Both the position numbers and the translations under genes were made by a program. DNA of 47,949 nt from Croceivirga sp. (GTDB lineage: Bacteria > Bacteroidota > Bacteroidia > Flavobacteriales > Flavobacteriaceae), in the NCBI GenBank assembly GCA_028284285.1, contig JANQSA010000070.1, positions 1-47,949 of the forward strand, read 5' to 3'. Below the pieces are notes generated by a model. The model was not told the origin of the DNA and made no database searches. It saw nothing but the letters and a program-made list of their open reading frames with translations. Shown here in pieces: positions 22,784 to 31,409 of this stretch. Each line of letters starts with the position of its first letter. Within the stretch, counting starts at the first letter, position 1.

Positions 22784-25084
22784 CTATTCATCCACTTTTT
22801 CCAGGGTAATCTTGATGGACTTACTAATAGGGGTCCGACTCTTGTCAGCAAACTCATCAATGGGCACCAAAAGATTTGTTTCCGGAAAATAGGCTGCTGC
22901 ATTGCCTTCCGGGATATTATAGGGTATGGCTAAAAAACGTTCCGCCCTTCTTTCCTTATCATTGTAATTACTGATCAAATTGAGCACCTGCTCTTTTTGG
23001 ATTCCCCGCTTTTCCATATCCCGGGTATTTAAAAAGATCACACGTCTTTCGTTATGTACCCCCCTATACCGGTCGTGCAAGCCGTAAATAGTGGTGTTGA
23101 ACTGATCATGTGAACGGATGGTCATCAGTAAAAGTTCATCTTCCTTCAAGTCATGTCCGGGCAAAGCGTTCAGGGTTAATTTTGCCTTACCGTTGGGCAA
23201 TCGGCTAAAATCACGTTCCCTAACATTATTGGGCAGGTAATACCCAAAACCTTTGGAACGCTCGCTGGTCTTTTCAAACCCTTTGACCGTGGTATCAATC
23301 AACTGCCGAATGGCCTCATAATCACAGGCCAAAGTTTTCCAGGACATGGGATGCGCTCCTTGAAAATACGTATGGGCCAACATCCCAATGATTTCCGGTT
23401 CACTTTTAATGTGTTCTGACACCGGTTTTAGTAAACCTTTGCTGCGTCTTACCTTACCCGAACTACTTTCCATAGTCAGGAATTGGGTTTCTCCCTGTTT
23501 CATATCTTTTTCCGAGCGCCCAAAAGTAGGTAACAACAAGGCGGTTTCTCCAGTGATAAGGTGGCTGCGATTCAGTTTGGTGCTGATCTGTACCGTGAGT
23601 TTACAATTTTGAACGGCCCGGGCGGTATACGCCGTGTCCGAAGCGGCCATTACGAAATTACCCCCAAGGCAAATAAACACTTTGGCATTTCCTTCATACA
23701 TGGCCTTAATGGCGCCTACCGTATCGTACCCTGCTTGGGTTGGGGGTTCAAACCCCAGATTCTCTGCGATACGCCGATTGAGTTCCCTGCTTACATAATG
23801 CATGATCCCAACGCTCCTATCCCCTTGTACGTTGCTATGGCCACGTACCGGACAGGTTCCGGCAAAGGGTTTCCCCAAGGCGCCTTTCAACAATAAGATG
23901 TTCACATATTCCTGGATGGTAGCCACTGCATTCTTGTGTTGGGTAATCCCCATAGCCCAACAAATGATGATATTGGGTTTTGCCGCCAGCAATTCCACGA
24001 CTTGCGTAATTTTTTCTTCCGGCACCCCTGTTCTTTCGAGAAGTTCAGCAGCATCAAAACGGTCTAAATCCTTCAGCAAGGTATCATACCCCTGCACATA
24101 ATTCTCGATAAAATCATGATCAAATACCTCTCCATTTTGTGCATCCAGGGCCGCCAGTTTCTTCAATAATAGTTTGGCCAGGGCAATATCTTCGTTGATC
24201 TTCACCTGAAGGTGTATATCCGCTATGGCGGTCCCGCTCCCCAACATAGCCCCTACTTTTTGGGGATTTTTAAATTTCACCAACCCTGTTTCCGCCAGCG
24301 GGTTAATACTGATTATCTTCCCGCCATTTTTCTTGCACTTTTCCAAAGCGGAAAGCATCCTCGGATGGTTGGTCCCCGGGTTTTGCCCTACGATCAAAAC
24401 AACATCGGCCCCGTACAAATCTTCCACTTTTACGGACCCCTTCCCTATTCCCAGGGTTTGGGAGAGCGCCACACCGGAGGATTCATGGCACATATTGGAA
24501 CAGTCCGGCATATTATTGGTGCCCAGGGCTCTGGCGAACATCCCGTATAAAAAAGCGGCCTCATTACTGGAACGCCCTGAGGTATAAAAAATGGCTTCGT
24601 CCGGATGATCCAGACCCTGCAATTCCGCAGCCATCAAGTTGTAGGCTTCTTCCCATGATATGGGTTCATAATGTACTTTTCCCGGGCGAAGTACCATGGG
24701 TTCCGTTAACCGTCCCAGTTTATTGAGTTCGTAATCACTATACCGGGATAGTTGTTCTACCGAATACTTTTGAAAAAAGTCTGCCCCTATTTTATCCAAA
24801 GTAGCTTCGTCCGCTAAAGCCTTGGCTCCATTTTCGCAGTATTCCCCAATACCGGATGGATTTTCGGGTACGGGCCAGGCGCAACTGGGACAGCGAAAAC
24901 CTTCTTCCTGGTTCATAGCCAACAAGGCTTTCATAGAGCGTACAATCCCCATCTCCTTAACACCGTGCCGCAAAGCTTCTTTCACCCCTAACATTCCGGC
25001 AGAAACTTCCATGGGATCTTTGAGTTGTAGTCCCGTAAACCGGATGTCGCCGGTAAGGGAAATGTTTCGTTTAAAATCGGACAT
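22784..25084 (-). CDS. FdhF/YdeP-family molybdopterin oxidoreductase
   Basis: 766 aa. N-terminal Cys65, Cys68 and Cys83 ('FRCPSCAWPVP', 'YCENGAKA') are as in YdeP-type proteins, which have this shorter cysteine set instead of the four-cysteine cluster of FdhH. The molybdopterin oxidoreductase and dinucleotide-binding domains follow ('YTSGRSSNEAAFLYG', 'GQNPGTNHPR', and near the end 'TIRSHDQFNTTIYG'). No signal peptide, so cytoplasmic. The physiological substrate of this family is not settled; relation to formate or acid stress is only by homology. It follows a small conserved gene by 9 bp. Confidence 0.88.
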   Translation of the reverse strand: MSDFKRNISLTGDIRFTGLQLKDPMEVSAGMLGVKEALRHGVKEMGIVRSMKALLAMNQEEGFRCPSCAWPVPENPSGIGEYCENGAKALADEATLDKIGADFFQKYSVEQLSRYSDYELNKLGRLTEPMVLRPGKVHYEPISWEEAYNLMAAELQGLDHPDEAIFYTSGRSSNEAAFLYGMFARALGTNNMPDCSNMCHESSGVALSQTLGIGKGSVKVEDLYGADVVLIVGQNPGTNHPRMLSALEKCKKNGGKIISINPLAETGLVKFKNPQKVGAMLGSGTAIADIHLQVKINEDIALAKLLLKKLAALDAQNGEVFDHDFIENYVQGYDTLLKDLDRFDAAELLERTGVPEEKITQVVELLAAKPNIIICWAMGITQHKNAVATIQEYVNILLLKGALGKPFAGTCPVRGHSNVQGDRSVGIMHYVSRELNRRIAENLGFEPPTQAGYDTVGAIKAMYEGNAKVFICLGGNFVMAASDTAYTARAVQNCKLTVQISTKLNRSHLITGETALLLPTFGRSEKDMKQGETQFLTMESSSGKVRRSKGLLKPVSEHIKSEPEIIGMLAHTYFQGAHPMSWKTLACDYEAIRQLIDTTVKGFEKTSERSKGFGYYLPNNVRERDFSRLPNGKAKLTLNALPGHDLKEDELLLMTIRSHDQFNTTIYGLHDRYRGVHNERRVIFLNTRDMEKRGIQKEQVLNLISNYNDKERRAERFLAIPYNIPEGNAAAYFPETNLLVPIDEFADKSRTPISKSIKITLEKVDE

Positions 25085-25093
25085 GGGAATATC

Positions 25094-25468
25094 TTACGGG
25101 TTCGTTTGCAATTTGGGATTGGGGTAATTATCGGATTGATCTTCCAGTGTATTGTCCAAACACGTAAAGTCTTTTTCCAACAAAAGATGTAGTGTTCGGT
25201 TTTGATTGACTTCCTGGAAATGTTCAAAGCCCACCCTATCCTCATGAAACCAGTTCTTGCCTAGCTTTTCGGGAAGAAAAAGGATGATTTTCTGATACTT
25301 GAATTCGGCGTGTAGCTGTGTTGCATCGGCATCCAATACCACTACATATCCAAAAACAGCTGTCTCAAAATGGGTCAACGCTTCTACTTTTCCTTCTTCG
25401 CCTAATGCTTTGACCTCGCTTTTGGTCAATCGGAATCTGACGGAATTCCCTTTGATACGTATTTTCAT
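25094..25468 (-). CDS. Small conserved protein upstream of the YdeP-type oxidoreductase
   Basis: 124 aa, function unknown. It begins 'MKIRIKGNSVRFRLTKSEV' and has a beta-rich layout with no catalytic motif. I associate this type of protein (DUF7009-like) with molybdopterin oxidoreductase genes, but cannot confirm the family here. The 9 bp spacing to the oxidoreductase suggests an accessory role, for example in cofactor insertion. Confidence 0.7.
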   Translation of the reverse strand: MKIRIKGNSVRFRLTKSEVKALGEEGKVEALTHFETAVFGYVVVLDADATQLHAEFKYQKIILFLPEKLGKNWFHEDRVGFEHFQEVNQNRTLHLLLEKDFTCLDNTLEDQSDNYPNPKLQTNP

Positions 25469-25472
25469 CTAT

Positions 25473-25742
25473 TTAAAAATTTTGTCTTTGGTTTAGGATA
25501 CGGTAGATGACTACCTCTTTTTTATCCACCTTATAATGTATGGAGTAATTAAACTGTTCAAAATTTAAAATTCGGATACCTCTATATTTAACTTGAAATG
25601 AATGGGGCGTGGTTTTCAAAAATTGAAGTTGCTTTGCAAAATCCTTTAAGAAATCGGCTGAAAGGTTTTTGGAAGCGAAATAACATTCGGCTACATGGAG
25701 CTCTATTGCGGCTTCCTTTAACATCAGGACCTTAAAGCCCAT
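25473..25742 (-). CDS. RelE/ParE-family toxin
   Basis: 89 aa. Short alpha/beta protein with the ParE/RelE layout: an N-terminal helical pair ('AIELHVAECYFASKNL'), 'PHSFQVKYRGIRILNFEQFNYSIHYKVD', and an end strand 'VVIYRILNQRQNF'. It overlaps the upstream antitoxin by 11 bases and ends 4 bp before the next gene. As a toxin it would act on the ribosome-bound mRNA or on gyrase; the sequence does not decide which. Confidence 0.82.
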   Translation of the reverse strand: MGFKVLMLKEAAIELHVAECYFASKNLSADFLKDFAKQLQFLKTTPHSFQVKYRGIRILNFEQFNYSIHYKVDKKEVVIYRILNQRQNF

Positions 25743-25977
25743 ACTTTCTTTCTATCTCTTCAATAGGGACATACTCCGCTTTTCCTTCCGCTACACGCGC
25801 CAACATATCATCCATCATCACTTTATATTCCTCTGATGGCGGCTCAAGTTTTCTCGCTACTTCTTCCAAAGTGTATTCCAGGTAACTTTTTAACGAACGT
25901 TTTTGTTTTTTGGCCTCAGCTTCCAAAACCTGGAGAGCACCCTGATCCATATCTATTAGCTTACGAACTTTTTCCAA
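25732..25977 (-). CDS. Antitoxin of the RelE/ParE pair
   Basis: 81 aa from a TTG start ('EKVRKLIDMDQGALQVLEAEA'), with a ribbon-helix-helix-like N-terminus and a C-terminal toxin-binding helix ending 'IEEIERKYGL'. An AT palindrome immediately upstream is a likely autoregulation site. Confidence 0.8.
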   Translation of the reverse strand: MEKVRKLIDMDQGALQVLEAEAKKQKRSLKSYLEYTLEEVARKLEPPSEEYKVMMDDMLARVAEGKAEYVPIEEIERKYGL

Positions 25978-25979
25978 CG

Positions 25980-25998
25980 TATATATTTTCTATATATA
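25980..25998. promoter_or_regulatory. Candidate operator of the toxin-antitoxin pair
   Basis: Two TATATA(T) blocks flank a short TTTTC core just before the antitoxin start. The symmetry and position fit a site bound by the antitoxin, but AT-rich DNA gives such symmetry easily. Confidence 0.3.
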
Positions 25999-26008
25999 AA
26001 GTTACATA

Positions 26009-28942
26009 TTAATTCTTGAATTTGGTCTTTTTTCTCTTCATTTTCATCTCCGCATATCTCGGGTCCGGGGTATAATCCTGTTTTTGCATCTTAATCACTT
26101 CAATACTCAAAAATCCAAACTCACTCACCACCTTGCCGTAAAAACGGTAAATACCTTTACCCCGAAAGCGATATTTGGCAGCAACCGGCGGAAAAAGCAC
26201 CGTATCAAAAACCTCTCCCTGTTGGTCGATAAATGTGGCAAAATGCATGCGTTTCCCAGTGTGAGTACTCGTATTCTTCACGGTAACGAGATAGCCATAC
26301 ATATCGATATGCCTGTTCAAATAACGCTGCAGGTCGCGTTGACCGTTTTGATTTTTAGGAGCTTCAGCCAATAGATCAAAGGGGCTGCATAAAGGAAACC
26401 CCAACAATTCCCACTGCTCAAAAGCTGTTTCCATCTGGGTAGTGTGCAACCTGGGAATAGTAAACTTCCGGTACTTGGGTGCAAAAAGCTTGGGGTATTC
26501 CAAACGCTTGCTTTTACCCAGCATTAAATGGGCTTTCCAAAGCAATTCGTGTTTGTTGCTCCCGGTAAACCGGAAAGCATCAATACGAATGAGAATACTC
26601 AATTGTTCTATGGAGATTCCTACCCTATCGATAAGATCTTCAAGCGAAGTGAATTTTCCATGGGTATCCCGTTCATGGACCACTCGTTGCATCACGCGTT
26701 CCTCCAGATCACGTAGATACATCAATCCCAAATAGATATGGGTGCCATAAATGACATTGGCAATATGGCTTTGATTGATACAGGGAGGATGTACGGTAGC
26801 CCCCAACATCCGGGCTTCGTGGACATAAAATTCGGAACGGTAAAACCCGCCTCCGTTATTCAGTACAGCCACCATATATTCCAATGGAAAGTAAGCACGA
26901 AGAAAGAGGCTTTGGTAGCTTTCCACGGCATAGGATGCGGAATGCCCCTTGGCAAAAGCGTACCCTGCAAAACTGGACACCTGGTACCATATTTCGGTTA
27001 TTAGCTTTTCGGGATAGCCTTTTTTCAAACAATTGGTCCTGAACTTCTCCTTCACTTTTTCAAATTCTTCCCGGGAACGAAACTTGCCGCTCATTCCCCT
27101 GCGGAGGACATCGGCTTCGCCCAAATCCAGGTCTGCAAAGTAGTGGGCCACTTTGATCACATCTTCCTGATACACCATCACCCCATAGGTCTCCGGCATA
27201 ATATCCAACATCACCGGATGGGCTTTTTCCTCGGTACGTCCCGGATGGCGATGTCTGAGAATGTATTCCCGCATCATCCCGCTTTTGGACACCCCCGGCC
27301 TGATGATAGAACTCGCCGCCACCAACCCCAGGTAATTATCCACTTCCAGTTTTTTGAGCAACATCCGCATAGCAGGCGACTCTACATAAAAACATCCCAT
27401 ACATTGCGCCGTCTTTATCAGGGTATTAATCTCCGGGTCCTTGTAAAAGGCTTTCACATCATGAATATCAAAATCGGCCTTTTCCGGTTGATTGCAGGCA
27501 ACAATAGCCAGAGTATCCTTAATTTTTCCCAGGCCGCGTTGCGCCAGCACATCAAATTTATACAGCCCCACATCTTCGGCAATGATCATGTCAAAATGTA
27601 CCGTAGCAAAACCTTTCGGGGGCAGCATCGTAGCCGAAAAATAGTGTAGCGGTTTTTCGCTAATAAGAATCCCACTGGCATGAACGCTTACATAATTGGG
27701 CATTCCTTTAATGAGACCCCCATATTTGAGTACCAGTTTCGCGGCACTGTCCAATTTGGACACTTGAAATTCGCCACTACTGAGGCTATCAATTTCCGCT
27801 TTGGGAAGCCCGAATACCTTTCCCAATTCCCGGATCACACCCCTCTCCTTGAAGGTCACATAGGTGCCTACTAAAGCCACATGTTCAAAACGTTCAAAAA
27901 TATAGTGGGTCATCGCCTCCCGGTCGCGCCAGGAAAAATCGATATCAAAGTCGGGCGGATTGGCACGATATAAATTGATAAAGCGTTCAAAATAGAGATC
28001 CAGATCAATAGGGTCTACATCTGTGATATACAGCAAATAGGCTACAATACTGTTGGCGCCACTCCCCCTGCCCACGTAATAAAACCCTCGTTCTCTGGCT
28101 TCGGAAATAATATCCCAATTGATAAGGAAATAAGAGACAAAGCCCATTTTCTTGATAAGACCGAGTTCTTTTTCCAGCCGGTTTTGAATGGAAACTGTAA
28201 TTTTTTCATATCGCTTAGGCAGACCTTCACGACACAACTTTTCCAATACTGCCTCATCCTCTTGCCTGTTACCCGTGTAGTATTTTAGGTTTTGCGGGGT
28301 TCTGTTTTTTGAAAAGTCAAAATGGATACTGCACTCATCAAGTAATTGTTGTGTATTCTCAAGAATATAGGTGTATTCCGAAAAAGCCGCGGCGAGGTTC
28401 TCAAGGGGGTACATCTGCTCATTTTTGCCTGCCAGTTCACTTTTATCCAGTTTGCTCAATAACACATTATTATCAATGGCACGTAAGAGGCAATGCGCAT
28501 TGAAGTCGCGTTTGTTCCGAAACGTCACAGGTTGTTGTATCACCAATCTGTCTTGATGCTCCCTAAGTCTTGAAAAGGGAAGCCTGCGCAGATCATTTAT
28601 GGAAATCCCTATAAACTCATGGGGCAAAAAATGCTGTTTGCCGTTGGTCAACACTTTTTCAAAAGGGTAGATCACAAAAGCATTTGCAAAAGGAGGTGCC
28701 TGCCCGGGAATGGAAATATCATGATGGAGGTGGTGCGACAAAAAGGTATTCAGCTCCTGGTAGCCTGTATTGTTTTTGGCAATCCCTACAAAGCATTGAT
28801 CCACGCCATTCCTGAAATCAATCCCCAGGACAGGTTTTACCTCATACTTCGGAGCTTTACGCACAAAATTCAGACAGGCCGAGGTATTGTTGATATCCGT
28901 TAACACCAATTGCTTTATATGATGTGTTTGGGCCAATTGCAA
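26009..28942 (-). CDS. Second DNA polymerase III alpha subunit (error-prone DnaE2-like)
   Basis: 977 aa from the TTG at 28942; the frame stays open to 29020. It is a C-family polymerase: 'YYVGRGSGANSIVAYLL', catalytic 'NPPDFDIDFSWRD', 'IRPGVSKSGMMREY', 'YQEDVIKVAHYFA' and an OB-fold region near the end ('LNRHIDMYGYLVTVKN'). It lacks the exonuclease of the main DnaE. Upstream of the TTG the same frame reads 'YLNCHTYYSLRFGTFSEEEL', the expected PHP N-terminus, with ATC (29003-29005) where an ATG would be (see findings). With DinB just upstream it forms a mutasome-like pair for translesion synthesis. Confidence 0.88.
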   Translation of the reverse strand: MQLAQTHHIKQLVLTDINNTSACLNFVRKAPKYEVKPVLGIDFRNGVDQCFVGIAKNNTGYQELNTFLSHHLHHDISIPGQAPPFANAFVIYPFEKVLTNGKQHFLPHEFIGISINDLRRLPFSRLREHQDRLVIQQPVTFRNKRDFNAHCLLRAIDNNVLLSKLDKSELAGKNEQMYPLENLAAAFSEYTYILENTQQLLDECSIHFDFSKNRTPQNLKYYTGNRQEDEAVLEKLCREGLPKRYEKITVSIQNRLEKELGLIKKMGFVSYFLINWDIISEARERGFYYVGRGSGANSIVAYLLYITDVDPIDLDLYFERFINLYRANPPDFDIDFSWRDREAMTHYIFERFEHVALVGTYVTFKERGVIRELGKVFGLPKAEIDSLSSGEFQVSKLDSAAKLVLKYGGLIKGMPNYVSVHASGILISEKPLHYFSATMLPPKGFATVHFDMIIAEDVGLYKFDVLAQRGLGKIKDTLAIVACNQPEKADFDIHDVKAFYKDPEINTLIKTAQCMGCFYVESPAMRMLLKKLEVDNYLGLVAASSIIRPGVSKSGMMREYILRHRHPGRTEEKAHPVMLDIMPETYGVMVYQEDVIKVAHYFADLDLGEADVLRRGMSGKFRSREEFEKVKEKFRTNCLKKGYPEKLITEIWYQVSSFAGYAFAKGHSASYAVESYQSLFLRAYFPLEYMVAVLNNGGGFYRSEFYVHEARMLGATVHPPCINQSHIANVIYGTHIYLGLMYLRDLEERVMQRVVHERDTHGKFTSLEDLIDRVGISIEQLSILIRIDAFRFTGSNKHELLWKAHLMLGKSKRLEYPKLFAPKYRKFTIPRLHTTQMETAFEQWELLGFPLCSPFDLLAEAPKNQNGQRDLQRYLNRHIDMYGYLVTVKNTSTHTGKRMHFATFIDQQGEVFDTVLFPPVAAKYRFRGKGIYRFYGKVVSEFGFLSIEVIKMQKQDYTPDPRYAEMKMKRKKTKFKN

Positions 28943-29002
28943 CAGTTCCTCTTCGGAAAATGTTCCGAAACGTAAGCTGTAATATGTATGACAATTTAAA
29001 TA

Positions 29003-29345
29003 GATATTAGACTTGAGATTTTAGATATTAGACTTCACATTAGATCATATTTTATGCTTAATAGTTTTATCTCTTCTCTCTTTTCTTTTCTCTTTTTCTC
29101 TCACATCTCACATCTCACATCTCATATCTCATATCTCATATCTTACAGCGAAGTGGTTCAGTATCAATCCATAAATTCCAAATCCCAAATCTCAAATCTC
29201 AATTATATTCTATCTTTTCTCTTTTTCTCTCACATCTCACATCTCACATCTCACATCTCACATCTCATATCTCATATCTTATATCTTACATCTATCAGCG
29301 AAGCGGTTCAGTATCAATCCGCAAATTCCAAATCACAAATTCCAG
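29003..29345. repeat. Low-complexity CATCTCA/ATATCTC tandem tracts with a duplicated ~120 bp unit
   Basis: Tracts of CACATCTCA and CATATCTCA words occur at about 29100-29145 and 29230-29290. Each is preceded by a TTTTCTCTTTTTCTCT stretch and followed by 'AGCGAAG(T/C)GGTTCAGTATCAATCC' and 'AAATTCCAAATC', so a unit of about 120 bp is present twice. Near 29003-29035 the word TAGATATTAGACTT occurs twice, abutting the polymerase gene. No gene is inside. Confidence 0.8.
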
Positions 29346-29348
29346 GGG

Positions 29349-29702
29349 CTATACAGATTTATTGATGATAGCCGAAAGTATTTTCTTTATCTCTAAAGCC
29401 TCTACTTTTAAACCCTCAATTTCATCTTGTTGAAATTCATTCATTTCTGAAAGCAGTCTCAGCCAATAATGGCTTTCTTTTGCCTCTTTTCGAGCGATTC
29501 TTAATCGCATTAAAAAGTCTTTGTCCCCTAATTTCTCATTTGCTTCGATATAGTTTGCCCCCGTTGCACCGGATGAACGTATTAATTGCCTTCCATCTTC
29601 AATATTGCTCAATGTTTTGGGTAGCGATTTAATCAGATTCCGGCATGCCTTGGCAAACATGTAAGTACGCTCTTCCAGATTATAGATTTTGGTAGTTGCC
29701 AT
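29349..29702 (-). CDS. Four-helix-bundle protein (rRNA intervening-sequence protein family)
   Basis: 117 aa, all-helical, with the family marks 'LEERTYMFAKACRNLIKSLPKT', 'QLIRSSGATGANYIEANE' and 'KEAKESHYWLRLL'. Proteins of this family were first found encoded in 23S rRNA intervening sequences, and occur as mobile-like single genes in Bacteroidota; the function is unknown. Here it is lodged between dinB and the second dnaE and is flanked by AAATTCCAAATC/AAATTTCAAATC-type repeats, which suggests insertion. Confidence 0.85.
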   Translation of the reverse strand: MATTKIYNLEERTYMFAKACRNLIKSLPKTLSNIEDGRQLIRSSGATGANYIEANEKLGDKDFLMRLRIARKEAKESHYWLRLLSEMNEFQQDEIEGLKVEALEIKKILSAIINKSV

Positions 29703-29743
29703 CTTTTTGAAATTTGCTATTTGAGATTTGAAATTTTAACATT

Positions 29744-30973
29744 TTATTGTTTCCTGTGTGCCAAAACCACCGGAGGCTGTCCGTTAAAGGGGTTATGCAT
29801 CCTGCCAATGGTTTTTGCCCCCATAGTCGAGGCCCGAAAGACACTGCGGTCGCCAAAGCGGCGACGTACCCTGTCCATGGCCTGATACAGCCGCAATGCT
29901 TCTTCCGTATCGTCAAAGAGGTTGATCTGATAGTTACCGGATACCAAATGACTAAAACGGATGCCCACCAAACGCACCAACATCCTTTTGTTGTACAGCG
30001 CCTTGAAGAGATCCATGATCCTGGGGATCAAAATATGATCCGCACTGGTGTAAGGAATGCGTTGCTGTTTGGAATAGGTATTAAAATCGGAATACCGGAT
30101 CTTGACCGCGATACAGGCGGTTAACTTATTCCCCCTGCGAAGTTGATAGGCCAGATTTTCAGTCATTGCCATCAAAATACCCTTTAATTTCACCACATCA
30201 ATGGTATCCCGATCAAAAGTGCGCTCTGTGGAAATGGATTTCCGGTCACAAAACGGGATTACAGGAGTATGATCTATACCATTAGCCCGTTTCCAGATAA
30301 CTGCCCCATTAGCGCCCAGTACCTGTTGCATCACATCTGGGGGCATATCCTGAATGGTTTTCACTTGCCGGATCCCCAAATTCCGAAGGGTTTGGTAGGT
30401 TTTGTCCCCCACCATAGGGATCTTTTTCACAGAAAGGGGCGCCAGGAAGGGTTTTTCCTCTCCAAAATTGATCCGCAATTGGTTATTGGGCTTGGCTTCA
30501 TTGGTGGCGACTTTGGAGACGACCTTGTTTACCGATAAACCAAAAGAAATGGGAAGCCCGGTTTCTTTAATGATCTTTTGCCGAAGCTCCGTAGCATATT
30601 GATAGGTCCCAAAAAAGCGGTCCATTCCGGACAGATCCGCATAGAACTCGTCTATACTGGATTTTTCAAATACAGGCACCGCTTCTTTGATGATCTCGGT
30701 AACCTCATCGGAATGTTTGCTATAGGTACCTGCATTGCCCCGGATGACTACGGCTTCCGGACACAATTCCTTGGCCATTTTCATGGACATCCCGGAATGT
30801 ATCCCATAGCCCCGGGTTTCATAGCTACAAGCGGCCACTACACCTCGGTCGCTGATGCCCCCAACCAAAAGCGGGCGCTCTTTTAGTTCCGGATTGATAC
30901 GGCGTTCAACAGACACATAAAAGGTGTCCAGGTCCATATGTAAAATTGTTTTGTCCACTACCCAAAAAAGCAT
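29744..30973 (-). CDS. dinB: Y-family DNA polymerase (DinB / Pol IV-like)
   Basis: 409 aa from the ATG at 30973. Catalytic residues lie in 'HMDLDTFYVSVERR' and 'SSIDEFYADLSG'; thumb 'VPMVGDKTYQTLRNLGI'-like helix-hairpin-helix and little-finger domain follow. An upstream ATG at 31015 would place the first 14 codons across an inverted repeat that looks like an operator, and a GTG at 30958 ('MDKTILHMDLD') would match the family's usual N-terminus best. It does translesion synthesis, probably with the second DnaE. The C-terminus 'PVVLAHRKQ' carries no clear clamp-binding motif. Confidence 0.9.
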   Translation of the reverse strand: MLFWVVDKTILHMDLDTFYVSVERRINPELKERPLLVGGISDRGVVAACSYETRGYGIHSGMSMKMAKELCPEAVVIRGNAGTYSKHSDEVTEIIKEAVPVFEKSSIDEFYADLSGMDRFFGTYQYATELRQKIIKETGLPISFGLSVNKVVSKVATNEAKPNNQLRINFGEEKPFLAPLSVKKIPMVGDKTYQTLRNLGIRQVKTIQDMPPDVMQQVLGANGAVIWKRANGIDHTPVIPFCDRKSISTERTFDRDTIDVVKLKGILMAMTENLAYQLRRGNKLTACIAVKIRYSDFNTYSKQQRIPYTSADHILIPRIMDLFKALYNKRMLVRLVGIRFSHLVSGNYQINLFDDTEEALRLYQAMDRVRRRFGDRSVFRASTMGAKTIGRMHNPFNGQPPVVLAHRKQ

Positions 30974-30978
30974 ACTAA

Positions 30979-31018
30979 TATATGGAATATTTCCTTTTTC
31001 TTGGATTTTTTCCATATA
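30979..31018. promoter_or_regulatory. Inverted repeat upstream of dinB (candidate operator)
   Basis: TATATGGAA (30979-30987) and TTCCATATA (31010-31018) are exact reverse complements 22 bp apart, two helical turns, directly upstream of the chosen dinB start. This may be the binding site of a damage-response repressor. Confidence 0.4.
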
Positions 31019-31033
31019 AAGTAGTATTAAAAA

Positions 31034-31053
31034 ACCCCGATCTGTATCGGGGT
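31034..31053 (-). terminator. Terminator of tRNA-Leu
   Basis: ACCCCGAT-CTGT-ATCGGGGT, an 8 bp perfect stem with a T-run on the minus strand, located 8 bp downstream of the tRNA 3' end. Confidence 0.8.
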
Positions 31054-31061
31054 CTTTTTAG

Positions 31062-31145
31062 TACCGAAGGTGGGAATCGAACCCACACGGTATTGCTACC
31101 ACTGGATTTTGAATCCAGCGCGTCTACCAATTCCGCCACTTCGGC
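31062..31145 (-). tRNA. tRNA-Leu (CAA)
   Basis: 84 bases. Minus strand: acceptor GCCGAAG, D-loop with TTGGTAGACGC, anticodon stem CTGGA/TCCAG with loop TTCAAAA (anticodon CAA), long variable arm (TGGTAGCAATACCG), T-arm GGTTCGATTCC and 3' CTTCGGT plus discriminator A. The first pair is G-T. Its first base is shared with the stop codon of the GIY-YIG gene. Confidence 0.94.
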
Positions 31146-31399
31146 TATTTACAATTCTTTCTGTCTCTTAAGCCCCGGAGTTTCTCTTTTCCGATGCCGG
31201 ACTTCCAATATTTTTCTCTTCCCCTGGCAACATGCCTATCGGAGCATTCTTCTGAATAGATCAATTCAAACGGAATGTAAGCTTTTGTTGATCGCTCTCT
31301 TCCGCTATTGTGTCTTTTCAACCTTTCTTCCAAATCCTTAGTCATGCCTACATAAATGTAGTTGAACTTTAAACTTGATATGGCATACACAACAATCAA
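31145..31399 (-). CDS. GIY-YIG nuclease domain protein
   Basis: 84 aa, a single GIY-YIG domain: 'IVVYAISSLKFNYIYVGMT' with the two Tyr-containing strands, then 'LEERLKRHNSGRERSTK' with the catalytic Arg and a late Glu in 'LIYSEECSDR'. Small stand-alone members are common in Flavobacteriia and their role is unknown; they resemble the UvrC nuclease half. The stop codon TAG overlaps base 1 of tRNA-Leu, and a partial tRNA-Leu copy lies upstream, so it may have inserted beside the tRNA. Confidence 0.88.
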   Translation of the reverse strand: MIVVYAISSLKFNYIYVGMTKDLEERLKRHNSGRERSTKAYIPFELIYSEECSDRHVARGREKYWKSGIGKEKLRGLRDRKNCK

Positions 31400-31409
31400 T
31401 TCAGAATTT

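Noticed and set aside
29092-29290. CRISPR-like array of short repeats
   Set aside because: The repeats are 7-9 bases, contiguous, without unique spacers, and no cas genes are near. It is a simple tandem tract.
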